64,000 bases of DNA from Bacteroidales bacterium (lineage in GTDB: Bacteria > Bacteroidota > Bacteroidia > Bacteroidales > F082), in NCBI GenBank assembly GCA_023229245.1, contig JALNZU010000012.1:29565-93564 (forward strand). The letters run 5' to 3'. The translations under genes and the position numbers were made by a program. The notes under the pieces were generated by a model, which was given only the letters and a program-made list of their open reading frames with translations, made no database searches and had not been told where the DNA came from. Numbering within the stretch: the first letter of the stretch is position 1; every line of letters begins with the position of its first letter. Positions 1 through 8,329 of the stretch are shown piece by piece.

Positions 1-201
1 GGGTTGAATGATATTCCGCAGCTGACGCAGTATCAAATGGTCATCCAATGCGGGGGTTGTGTTGTTACACGCAGACAATTACTCAACCGGTTAAAACCTG
101 CTGTGGATGCACAGATAGCTGTAAGCAATTATGGGTTGGCCATTGCCTATATAAATGGTATTTTTGATCGAGTTACCGCACCTTTTCGTCTTAACAAATG
201 A
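1..201 (+). CDS. hydF: [FeFe]-hydrogenase maturation GTPase HydF, C-terminal fragment
   Basis: The last 66 codons of a gene whose start lies before the window; the frame is open from base 1. HydF is the scaffold GTPase that carries the 2Fe precursor to the [FeFe]-hydrogenase. The C-terminal cluster-binding pair is visible as IQCGGC (CxxC), followed by the family's typical SNYGLAIAYINGIFDRV ending. In many HydF proteins the residue just before this CxxC is His (HCxxC); here it is Gln. The stop codon overlaps the start of hydE by 4 bases (ATGA), so the two are surely co-transcribed and translationally coupled. Identification rests on the short C-terminal motif together with the hydE neighbour. 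Confidence 0.85.
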   Translation, partial: GLNDIPQLTQYQMVIQCGGCVVTRRQLLNRLKPAVDAQIAVSNYGLAIAYINGIFDRVTAPFRLNK

Positions 202-1301
202 ATGAAATAAATCTTTTACTCAATAAGAGCAGCCATACTAAAGATGATCTGATCAAACTGTTATCCTGTAGTCCGGGAACTGAGACCGAGCTGATATTAC
301 AGAAAGCATTGGAAGTTAAGGCAAACACTGTTGGTCGCAAAGTGTATCTAAGGGGCTTGATCGAGTTGTCCAACGTGTGTAGTAATAATTGTTATTACTG
401 TGGTATCAGGGCTGCCAACAAATCGGTTGAACGGTACACTCTAACGGATGAAGAGGTGATGCATTGCGCCATTTTTGCATGGAGGCAAGGATTTGGGTCA
501 TTAGTCATCCAAACCGGCGAACAGCGTGGGCCAAGATTTACTGCATATATTGAAAGGCTCCTACGAAAAATACACGAGCAAACCAATCATGAGCTTAGTA
601 TTACCCTTTCTTGCGGTGAACAAAGTTTAGAAGTGTATAAACGATGGAGATCAGCTGGCGCACACAGATATTTGTTTCGAATTGAAACCACTAACAAAGA
701 ATTGTATTATAAGATACATCCTCATAACCGGCGTCATTCATTTGAAAATCGCTTGCAAGCTTTGCGCTATTTGCGTGAAGCTGGTTATCAGGTAGGTACA
801 GGAGTTATGATTGGGTTGCCCGGTCAAAGTCTGAGTGATCTGGCCGACGACCTGATGTTTTTCCGTTCGATAGATATAGATATGGTTGGGATGGGACCTT
901 ATATTGAACATGAAGAGACACCGCTGTTTGCATATGCTCATCAGCTCTGGCCTGTCGAAGAGCGTTTCAGGATGGGGCTGCTGATGATTGCCTTGTTACG
1001 TATCACCATGCCGTATATAAATATTGCTGCTTCAACAGCACTTGAGACATTGGATATATACGGAAGACAAAAAGGTATTTTAGCAGGGGCAAACGTGGTG
1101 ATGCCTAATCTGACCCCCGTACAAAACCGTAAGCAGTATCAATTGTATCATAACAAACCTAATTTAGATAAGGATGCCACACTTAGTACGGTGAGTCTCA
1201 GCGTTATCATAAAGGAAATAGGCGAAACGATCTGCTTGTTCAAGCCGGGTGATTCACTACACTTTCTAAATCGTACCCAAAGAGACCCTATTCAACAGTA
1301 A
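198..1301 (+). CDS. hydE: [FeFe]-hydrogenase maturase HydE (radical SAM)
   Basis: A 367-residue radical SAM enzyme that acts with HydF and HydG to build the 2Fe subcluster of [FeFe]-hydrogenase. The CX3CX2C motif that binds the SAM-reactive [4Fe-4S] cluster is present (VCSNNCYYCG, Cys61, Cys65, Cys68), in the BioB/HydE-like context ELSNVCSNNCYYCGIR. The motifs GVMIGLPGQS and GMGPYIEHEETP fit the HydE barrel. Length is close to the family norm (~350). The start overlaps the hydF stop by 4 bases. The 3' end overlaps the convergent glmS by 14 bases. BioB and PylB are relatives, but the hydF neighbour settles the call. Confidence 0.93.
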   Translation: MNEINLLLNKSSHTKDDLIKLLSCSPGTETELILQKALEVKANTVGRKVYLRGLIELSNVCSNNCYYCGIRAANKSVERYTLTDEEVMHCAIFAWRQGFGSLVIQTGEQRGPRFTAYIERLLRKIHEQTNHELSITLSCGEQSLEVYKRWRSAGAHRYLFRIETTNKELYYKIHPHNRRHSFENRLQALRYLREAGYQVGTGVMIGLPGQSLSDLADDLMFFRSIDIDMVGMGPYIEHEETPLFAYAHQLWPVEERFRMGLLMIALLRITMPYINIAASTALETLDIYGRQKGILAGANVVMPNLTPVQNRKQYQLYHNKPNLDKDATLSTVSLSVIIKEIGETICLFKPGDSLHFLNRTQRDPIQQ

Positions 1302-3126
1302 CAGATTTGGATAAATTGCGTGGCTGATCAACATTACATCCTCTCAGAACGGCTATATGATAGGCTAACAGCTGTAGTGGTATAGTAGTCAACAGTGGTG
1401 ATAGTACTTCCTCGGTATCAGGCACTTCGATAACATAGTCAGCTAATTTATACACTTCAGTATCGCCTTCATTTACTATGGCAATGATTCTTCCTTTTCT
1501 TGCTTTTACTTCTTGAATATTGCTCAATATTTTTTCATAAGTACCTTTGTTGGTAGCTAAGATAACTACTGGCATATCCTTGTCAATTAATGCGATAGGA
1601 CCGTGTTTGATTTCGGCTGCCGGATATCCTTCGGCATGTATATACGATATTTCTTTAAGTTTGAGAGCGCCTTCAAGGGCGACGGGGAAATTATATCCTC
1701 TGCCTAAATAAAGGAAATTACGGGAGTCTTTAAATTCAGTAGCTATGGTAATGGTTTGTTCACTTTTTTGTAGTGTTTTCTCTACCTTATCTGGTATGAT
1801 CGAAAGCTCGGTAATAATTTCCATCAAGCGCATCTTTGTAAGTGTTCCTTTTAGTTGAGCCATTCGGAGTGCCATCAGGATTAAAATAACTACCTGAGCG
1901 GTGAATGCTTTAGTGGATGCAATCCCGATTTCAGGGCCAGCATGAGTGTAGCTTCCGGCATGCGACATGCGGGCTATTGACGAGCCAACTACATTACAGA
2001 TACCAAGGATTGTAGCTCCTTTTTTCTTAGCTAACTCCATTGCAGCTAATGTATCAGCCGTTTCACCTGATTGTGAAATAGCAATGATCACATCGTTTTC
2101 GGTGATAATAGGGTTGCGGTAGCGAAATTCAGATGCATATTCCACTTCAACCGGGATACGGGCAATATCTTCAAAGAGATATTCACCCACTAAGCAGGCA
2201 TGCCATGAGGTGCCACATCCCATCATAATGATCCGGCTTGCGTTTAGTATCTTTTGTTCATACTGGAGTATGCCTCCCAGACTGACTACCCCTAACTCAG
2301 GATGGAGCCGACCACGCATGCTGTCGTGGATAGAGTTAGGCTGTTCAAAAATCTCCTTAAGCATAAAATGCTCATAACCACCTTTTTCAAGTACGCTTAA
2401 ATTTGCTTCCAGGGTTTCCATATAAGGAGTTTTTTCCTGATTGCGAATCGTTCGTAAGATCAGATCATGGTTTAACCTGATGCAGGCTACCTCTTCGTCA
2501 TCTAAATACACTACATTTTTAGTGTATCCTATAATAGAAGTTGGATCGGAAGCAATAAAATATTCTCCGTTAGCTACTCCTATAAGCAGAGAGCCCCCTT
2601 TGCGGGCAGCAATCAAGCAATCGGGATCCTCCTCCGACATAACCACTATAGCATAAGCACCTACTACCTGATTTAATGCAATGCGCACTGCATCAAACAG
2701 ATCGACAAACTCATTCTTTTGAATGTCTTCTATCAGATTGACTAATACCTCTGTGTCGGTATCGGAACGAAATGTATAGCCACGTGACTGTAGCTCGGCA
2801 CGAAGAGAAGCATAGTTCTCAATGATCCCATTGTGGATAAGGGCAATATTTTTGGAATGCGACAAATGTGGATGAGCATTTTCGGTATTAGGCTCGCCAT
2901 GTGTTGCCCAACGAATATGACCTATACCAATATGACCTTTCAGATCCTCACCCTGAGCCATAGCTTCAAGTTCAGATATCTTTCCTTTGGTTTTAAGTAT
3001 TTTAAGTTTATCGTCCTTTATGGCAATTCCTGTGCTGTCGTATCCACGGAATTCTAACCTTTTAAGTCCGGTCATCAGGATTGGATAGGCTTCCTGATGA
3101 CCTATATATGCAATAATTGCGCTCAT
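1288..3126 (-). CDS. glmS: Glutamine-fructose-6-phosphate aminotransferase GlmS with Cys-to-Ser nucleophile
   Basis: A 612-residue enzyme of the GlmS family: N-terminal class II glutaminase domain (about 1-230) and two SIS isomerase domains (about 290-600). It makes glucosamine-6-phosphate for cell wall and LPS. The isomerase half looks intact: GCGTSWHA, SQSGETADT, EGYPAAEIKHGP and the C-terminal LSKSVTVE. In the glutaminase half the usual MCGIVGYIG start reads MSAIIAYIG: the Cys that becomes the N-terminal nucleophile is Ser (AGC), although Arg72 (HIRWATHG), Asn99-Gly100 (HNG) and the SDTDTE aspartates remain. No upstream in-frame start would restore a Cys. The enzyme may use free ammonia or have weak glutaminase activity. 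It is probably read from its own promoter at 3163-3190. Confidence 0.93.
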   Translation of the reverse strand: MSAIIAYIGHQEAYPILMTGLKRLEFRGYDSTGIAIKDDKLKILKTKGKISELEAMAQGEDLKGHIGIGHIRWATHGEPNTENAHPHLSHSKNIALIHNGIIENYASLRAELQSRGYTFRSDTDTEVLVNLIEDIQKNEFVDLFDAVRIALNQVVGAYAIVVMSEEDPDCLIAARKGGSLLIGVANGEYFIASDPTSIIGYTKNVVYLDDEEVACIRLNHDLILRTIRNQEKTPYMETLEANLSVLEKGGYEHFMLKEIFEQPNSIHDSMRGRLHPELGVVSLGGILQYEQKILNASRIIMMGCGTSWHACLVGEYLFEDIARIPVEVEYASEFRYRNPIITENDVIIAISQSGETADTLAAMELAKKKGATILGICNVVGSSIARMSHAGSYTHAGPEIGIASTKAFTAQVVILILMALRMAQLKGTLTKMRLMEIITELSIIPDKVEKTLQKSEQTITIATEFKDSRNFLYLGRGYNFPVALEGALKLKEISYIHAEGYPAAEIKHGPIALIDKDMPVVILATNKGTYEKILSNIQEVKARKGRIIAIVNEGDTEVYKLADYVIEVPDTEEVLSPLLTTIPLQLLAYHIAVLRGCNVDQPRNLSKSVTVE

Positions 3127-3162
3127 AAAGCAATGTGAGTTGGTGAGTGTTTAAAATCGAAG

Positions 3163-3190
3163 CAAAAATAATTGAATTTTATTTAATCAA
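3163..3190 (-). promoter_or_regulatory. Candidate Bacteroidota promoter for glmS
   Basis: On the minus strand TATTTTTG (3163-3170) matches the TAnnTTTG -7 box of Bacteroidota. A TTG at 3188-3190 lies 17 bases upstream as a possible -33 element and touches the stop codon of the DUF4270 gene. The spacing is slightly shorter than the usual 19-21 bases. Confidence 0.45.
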
Positions 3191-4545
3191 TTATTTACCA
3201 AGGTGTAATTTATTACCAATTTTAATTTTGTGGTAGAATCTCCTATAGGGTTTGTTCCATTGATAACTATTCGGTTAGGCCGTGAAGCAGCACCTAAGAC
3301 CGAAAGTTGCAGTCCAAAGTTTTCTGAACTTTTTCGTTGATTAACAGCTTCTTGCATATAACGGGTGATGTGAAACTGGTATTGATTTGTACGGGGAATA
3401 TATTCTCCACCGAAATATTCAGTGCCATAGCCCTGATCTTCTAGGATTTGATATTTTTCATCTTTGAGCATTTGCACTAACGATAACTTGATAGGTGCCA
3501 GAAAAGTTGCAGTGTCCTGATGTAGTCCTGTAAAGATCAGTTTTGCATCATTAATGATGATATGATCATTTGTGGTGGCCTCAAACAGAGGCAGGTCAGG
3601 GAATTTCAGCCTTACTTTTACACCTCCGCCACCTTGTAGGTACAGCTTCTGACTGCCAGATAATGTATCATTTTCCAACACTTGTGCGATGAATTCCGGA
3701 TCGGCATTTTGATAGCCAAAGTGGTTGAACACATTAAATCCGGCATTGACGGAAGAGATCGTATAATCGTATTGTAAAGAATCTTTTTCAGAGTTTTTAT
3801 AGTAAATGATCAACCGCGACAGGTTTACAGGAAGGTTGAACATAGAAATAGCACCTCCATTGGTTACTGGGTCAGCAGTGAAATACAGCCCTTTGAAAAA
3901 GTTTTTAAAAGCAGTATCCGACAGCATATTGTCGGCAGTGGCAGTAAGCAGTTTATTCCCCAATTCGGTACTAAGTGCATCTAAGCGGATCTGTAGCATT
4001 GGTGCTACTGTATCTTTGAGTAAATGCACCTTTGAGTTCGGTTTAGGTTTAAAGCTGAAGTTGGCTAATTCGGTATTACTTGCTGTCAGTATTCGGTTTG
4101 AATAATAGGCTGAATCGTAAAAGATATTTTCTTCTAACTCGTACACTCTAATAGTTTGGAATGTATTTGTGTCGCCGTAGTATCCACTGTATGCCATTTG
4201 CAGTACTAAAGAATCCAATTGTGGGTTGCTGCCAAAATCAGGGTTACGGGTTGAAAGGCTGAACTGTGTATAAAAGCCTGCTACAGTAGTTCCAAAAACC
4301 GGGTCGTATATGCTGCCCAATAGGAAATTCTCCGGCTTATCTGTTCGTATTGAATCTTCTAAAAGGCTATATGCTGTGATAGTCAGGCTATCGGTATATT
4401 TGAGTTTGATCAGATCGGTATCGGGTTGTATAGTATCACCTATTAGACCTGGTTTTTTGGTGCAGGCCTGAAAGAGCAGACCTGCGATCAACAGACAGCA
4501 GAGTATCCCTACTCTATGCTTGTCTTTCCTGATGAAGCTTGGCAT
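3187..4545 (-). CDS. DUF4270 family lipoprotein
   Basis: A 452-residue predicted lipoprotein. The N-terminus has a basic start, a hydrophobic stretch and a lipobox-like LLFQAC (Cys28), so it should be lipidated and face the periplasm or the cell surface. The segment after it (KKPGLIGDTIQPDTDL, then SIYDPVFGTTVAGFYTQ) has the look of the DUF4270 family, which is confined to Bacteroidota and has no known function. The gene sits 8 bases downstream of the GT5-like gene and just upstream of glmS, an order I recall from other Bacteroidota. The neighbourhood suggests a link to envelope or polysaccharide metabolism, which is inference only. Confidence 0.8.
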   Translation of the reverse strand: MPSFIRKDKHRVGILCCLLIAGLLFQACTKKPGLIGDTIQPDTDLIKLKYTDSLTITAYSLLEDSIRTDKPENFLLGSIYDPVFGTTVAGFYTQFSLSTRNPDFGSNPQLDSLVLQMAYSGYYGDTNTFQTIRVYELEENIFYDSAYYSNRILTASNTELANFSFKPKPNSKVHLLKDTVAPMLQIRLDALSTELGNKLLTATADNMLSDTAFKNFFKGLYFTADPVTNGGAISMFNLPVNLSRLIIYYKNSEKDSLQYDYTISSVNAGFNVFNHFGYQNADPEFIAQVLENDTLSGSQKLYLQGGGGVKVRLKFPDLPLFEATTNDHIIINDAKLIFTGLHQDTATFLAPIKLSLVQMLKDEKYQILEDQGYGTEYFGGEYIPRTNQYQFHITRYMQEAVNQRKSSENFGLQLSVLGAASRPNRIVINGTNPIGDSTTKLKLVINYTLVNN

Positions 4546-4553
4546 ATGTGGTA

Positions 4554-5366
4554 TTAACGACTTTTTTCTAATAAGCTGTCATAAAATTCATTATACGCTT
4601 CAATATACTCTTCTGCCGGATGATATAGGATAGGTTTTTTCGTTTCCTTCGCATATTCAACAAGTTGCGGATTCATTTTCTCGCTGGCTATAATCAGGGC
4701 ATCCGAATAGTCTATTGCAGCTTTAGTCAGGTTAACGTAGTTTGGCTCTTTATAGTATTTAAGATCTTTGGCAGTGATGCCTGGGAGTTTGATTTTTTTA
4801 TCGAAACCGGTTCTGAAGCTTTCTTTAAAGTCGTCATCGTACAGAGAGTAAATAATTTTTGATTCGGTGAATAGGGGGTTATCTTTGAAAGCTCTTTTAA
4901 TATAAAGGGGTACTAAAGCCGACATCCATCCGTGGCAGTGAACTATATCAGGCCCCCAGCCAAGCTTCTTGACGGTTTCTATCACTCCGCGTGAGAAGAA
5001 AATGCTGCGCTCGTCATTGTCTTCAAAAAATTTACCCGATTTATCTTTGATAGTGAATTTGCGATGAAAAAAGTCTTCATTATCAATAAAATATACTTGC
5101 ATGCGTGCCTGTTGAATTGAAGCTACCTTGATGATCATAGGATGATCCATATCATTGATGATCAGATTCATGCCCGAGAGACGTATCACTTCATGTAACT
5201 GATTACGCCGCTCGTTAATATTGCCAAAACGTGGCATAAATGTGCGTATTTCCTTTCCTTTTTCTTGTGTTCCTTGTGGCAGATACCGCCCTATCTTGCT
5301 CATATGGGTCTCCTTCAGATACGGAGCTATTGCCTGAGCAACATAGAGTACCTTTACTTTTTCCAT
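4554..5366 (-). CDS. Glycogen/starch synthase N-terminal domain-like protein (GT5)
   Basis: A 270-residue protein that matches only the N-terminal Rossmann half of GT5 glycogen synthases (MEKVKVLYVAQAIAPYLKE; FMPRFGNINERRNQLHEVIR; DIVHCHGWMSALVPLYIK). It ends where the C-terminal sugar-nucleotide half would begin, which is normal for this short Bacteroidota family. The KxGGL motif that binds ADP-glucose in true synthases is replaced by KETHMSKIGRYLP, so glycogen synthesis is doubtful; a regulatory or divergent role is more likely. It starts the leftward group with the DUF4270 lipoprotein and glmS. Confidence 0.75.
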   Translation of the reverse strand: MEKVKVLYVAQAIAPYLKETHMSKIGRYLPQGTQEKGKEIRTFMPRFGNINERRNQLHEVIRLSGMNLIINDMDHPMIIKVASIQQARMQVYFIDNEDFFHRKFTIKDKSGKFFEDNDERSIFFSRGVIETVKKLGWGPDIVHCHGWMSALVPLYIKRAFKDNPLFTESKIIYSLYDDDFKESFRTGFDKKIKLPGITAKDLKYYKEPNYVNLTKAAIDYSDALIIASEKMNPQLVEYAKETKKPILYHPAEEYIEAYNEFYDSLLEKSR

Positions 5367-5403
5367 TGTGATTTGACGTTGATGAATAATTGTGAATAGA
5401 ATG

Positions 5404-5434
5404 CAAAGGTAATATAAAAAAAACGTTTAAACAA
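5404..5434 (-). promoter_or_regulatory. Bacteroidota-type promoter for the GT5/DUF4270 genes
   Basis: On the minus strand a TTG (5432-5434) is followed after 20 bases by TACCTTTG (5404-5411), an exact TAnnTTTG -7 box at the expected -33/-7 spacing. The start codon of the GT5-like gene lies 37 bases downstream. Confidence 0.6.
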
Positions 5435-5569
5435 CGACAGTTTGTTTATCAGTTCCGATCTATCCTTTGGCAATTGATAGAGCTTCAACCTGTAATATCA
5501 GGATTAACAAGGCAGGACAATACCCGACAAATAGTTAGTAAGATGCTGAATAATAATATTTTAAATATC

Positions 5570-6514
5570 TTATCTTCTAACAAATAAAGCTTTGATGATA
5601 TCCATAGCTATTGCTGGATTTTCTTTTAATCGGCGAGTGGAATACGCAAACCATTGCTCTCCAAACGGAACATACACACGCATGCGATGTCCTTTTTCTA
5701 CTATAGATTTTCTAAGCTGTGGAGTAACGCCGTAAAGCATTTGAAACTCATACTTGTCGGGCGATACCTCATACTTTTCAATGAGTTTATAAGACTCGTC
5801 AACTAAATTTTTGTCATGTGTGGCAATAGCAGGATACATACCATGCTGAAACATCAAATCCAAGTCGTCTATAAAATGATCATTTATTTCCTGATATTTC
5901 TTATAGGCAATAGATTCGGGTTCAATATAAATGCCTTTACACAAACGGTAGTTGACAGGCGTTTCAGGGGTATGCAGGTCAAGCATATTTACTATATCAG
6001 TGTGGGTGCGCTTCAGATATGCCTGCAAAACCAACCCTACATTAGTAGAAAACTCTGCTTTAAGCTTCCTGAAAAGTTCAATTTCTAAATCCACGCATTG
6101 CGAGTCTTCCATATCAATACGGACGAAATTATTGTGTGAGGCGGCTTTTGCTACGATCTCACGTATATGAGCATAACAAATGTCTTTGTCTATCAATAAA
6201 CCAAACATAGTAGGCTTGAGCGAATAATTACCGTTGACACCATTTTTTTCTATGTTTTCTATGATGCCAAGATATTGGTTCTTGTTGTCTTCAGCTTGGC
6301 TTAGATCGGTAATAAACTCGCCAAGCAAATCAATAGTAACCAATATCCCTTCCTCGTTGAACTTTTTGCTCACTGCAATTGCATCCTGTATTGTTTTTCC
6401 GGCTATATAGCGCTTTGAGAATATCCATACAAACTTTTTGGGCATATAAGGCAGCATGCCAGCAATGATTTTATTGAACCACATCATAATAGTAACCGGT
6501 TTTAGATGATACAT
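5570..6514 (-). CDS. Proline dehydrogenase family protein
   Basis: A 314-residue monofunctional proline dehydrogenase (FAD-dependent oxidation of proline to pyrroline-5-carboxylate), without the P5C dehydrogenase half of PutA. Family landmarks along the TIM barrel: FVRIDMEDSQ, LVLQAYLKRT, YRLCKGIYIEP, AIATHDKNLV, FQMLYGV and, near the C-terminus, RVYVPFGEQWFAYSTRRL with the arginine pair that binds the substrate carboxylate. The start could be Met1 or one of the Met-Met pair at residues 10-11 (MMWFNKIIAG); I kept the longer form. It stands alone, with about 200 noncoding bases downstream. Probable role: use of proline as carbon, nitrogen and electron source. Confidence 0.9.
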   Translation of the reverse strand: MYHLKPVTIMMWFNKIIAGMLPYMPKKFVWIFSKRYIAGKTIQDAIAVSKKFNEEGILVTIDLLGEFITDLSQAEDNKNQYLGIIENIEKNGVNGNYSLKPTMFGLLIDKDICYAHIREIVAKAASHNNFVRIDMEDSQCVDLEIELFRKLKAEFSTNVGLVLQAYLKRTHTDIVNMLDLHTPETPVNYRLCKGIYIEPESIAYKKYQEINDHFIDDLDLMFQHGMYPAIATHDKNLVDESYKLIEKYEVSPDKYEFQMLYGVTPQLRKSIVEKGHRMRVYVPFGEQWFAYSTRRLKENPAIAMDIIKALFVRR

Positions 6515-6784
6515 TATTTTATACCTGCGAAATTAGCAAAAGCATTAATGGTGTTAAAGAATTAACAGAAAAATTTTTTTATAGGCCGTAATGAACCAGT
6601 TTTAGGCTAAAGATAGTTTAATCAAACCGGTTTCTTAACTTGGAATATCGCATCAAGTGTATATGATTCAATAGCGTTTTAGGTTGTTTTGTTGCTTGGC
6701 GAAGCTGTTTTTTGATGTTTCATTTTGGTTTAAACAAAATGTCTATTACTTTTACATCATATTTTGTAGCGGAACAGTTGGTTT

Positions 6785-8329
6785 ATGGATAAAGAATCTA
6801 CCTGCCAAATTTTTTTCAGGCTTAGGCTGTTTTTTATACTTATTTGTTTATCAGGCATATCCAATTATACGTATTCTGCTTCGACGCAGTATGGATTTCT
6901 TGGGCCTGATCAGACGATTTGTAGTGGCGATACCATAGTATTGCATACACCTCAGGCATTTAGTTATTTGTGGAGTACAGGGGAAAGAACTCGCAGCATA
7001 CAAGTCAGCCCGGTGGAGACAACAATTTATTGGGCCGAAATAACTAATTTGCAAGGGCAAATTGAACGAGATACTCTTGTAGTATCGGTGCTGCCCACGC
7101 CTGTTATAGCGATCCATCCGTCAGATACAACTTTATTGCCGGGTGAAGCAATACTGCTCAGAGCAAATGGAGGCATATCCTATTTATGGTCAACCGGAGA
7201 GACAGACAATAAACTCTTTGTCGAGCCTGTGTTACCACAACATGTTTATTCAGTTGTTGGAACAGCTGAAAACGGTTGCTCGGCTACAGCCGAAGCTGTA
7301 GTACGACTTACCTATACTACTTTCCCTGCCTTCACCTATTCCAAAGTTTGTTTTGGTGATACCACTCAGCTAACAGCCGACATTCGTACAAACGATACCA
7401 TAGTATCCATCTCATGGGATCTGAATGGTGACCTTGCGTTTGATGATGCCGTTGGTGAATTTGCTTCCTATGCGTTACCAGCACTTGGTGAGCATCTGAT
7501 AGGGATCAAAGTGGTTACTAAATATAGTGAAACACCCCATATTACCTATTTACCTGTTATGGCAGGCACTTTGCCTATAGTCGATTTTGATTTTGGCAAT
7601 GCCTGTATTGGTAGTCAGGTGGAGTTTATTGACCGGTCGAAAACCGATATAGGTACTACAGTCTCCCGAATATGGGATTTTGGCAATGGCGATACTTCAA
7701 CTCTGATAAACCCAGGATCGATCTATTCGAGCAGTGGCAGATATACAGTTCAGCTGAATGTGATTACAGATTATGGTTGTAAAAGTGAAAAAACAAAGCA
7801 GATCACTGTTCAACCTAATCCCGAAGTGCGGCTGACCTTTGAGGATGGGACTCCCTTTCAAACACAAAAGCCCTATTCGATGTACCGGTATGATGAACTG
7901 CGTTTGATAGCTGCCGGAAATTATGACAGCGTGTTTTGGAATGATAGGATCAAGAATAAACAGATCACTTTACAGCAAGGTGGAAAACATACGGTTCGTG
8001 TGTATAAAAATGGATGTGCGGGTAGTGAGGTGTTTTATATCGACAAAAGTGAATTGGCTTATAATCCTGATTTCGAGATACAGAATATTTTAACCCCTAA
8101 TGGTGACGGGTATAACGATACCTGGAAGATTAGTATTTTGGATGGCATACAGCCTGCTAAGGTAACTATATATACCCGGGCCGGCTTACAAGTTTTTGAG
8201 GCATCCGACTATCAAAACGACTGGAGCGGAATGTACAACAACAACCCACTCCCGGCCGGTTCGTATTTTTATGTGATAGAAGGTGCCCATGGAGAGTTGA
8301 TAAAAGGAGTTATAACCCTTATACGATGA
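6785..8329 (+). CDS. PKD-domain secreted protein with T9SS type B (CHU_C) sorting domain
   Basis: A 514-residue exported protein. A signal peptide (about residues 1-32, hydrophobic FFILICLSGISNYTYSAS) precedes two Ig-like modules with the SYLWSTGE motif, a PKD-type domain (RIWDFGNGDTS) and a further beta domain. The last ~85 residues are a gliding-motility-associated C-terminal domain: ILTPNGDGYNDTWKI, then VTIYTRAGLQVF and PAGSYFYVIEG, the type B signal recognised by the T9SS. The stop overlaps the start of the PorP/SprF gene by 4 bases (ATGA), the usual pairing of a type B substrate with its partner. It is likely a surface adhesin or structural protein. Confidence 0.88.
   Translation: MDKESTCQIFFRLRLFFILICLSGISNYTYSASTQYGFLGPDQTICSGDTIVLHTPQAFSYLWSTGERTRSIQVSPVETTIYWAEITNLQGQIERDTLVVSVLPTPVIAIHPSDTTLLPGEAILLRANGGISYLWSTGETDNKLFVEPVLPQHVYSVVGTAENGCSATAEAVVRLTYTTFPAFTYSKVCFGDTTQLTADIRTNDTIVSISWDLNGDLAFDDAVGEFASYALPALGEHLIGIKVVTKYSETPHITYLPVMAGTLPIVDFDFGNACIGSQVEFIDRSKTDIGTTVSRIWDFGNGDTSTLINPGSIYSSSGRYTVQLNVITDYGCKSEKTKQITVQPNPEVRLTFEDGTPFQTQKPYSMYRYDELRLIAAGNYDSVFWNDRIKNKQITLQQGGKHTVRVYKNGCAGSEVFYIDKSELAYNPDFEIQNILTPNGDGYNDTWKISILDGIQPAKVTIYTRAGLQVFEASDYQNDWSGMYNNNPLPAGSYFYVIEGAHGELIKGVITLIR

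Noticed and set aside
6684..6938. 84-residue plus-strand frame rich in Phe and Leu
   Set aside because: It overlaps the start of the type B T9SS substrate in another frame; the latter has a signal peptide and known domains.
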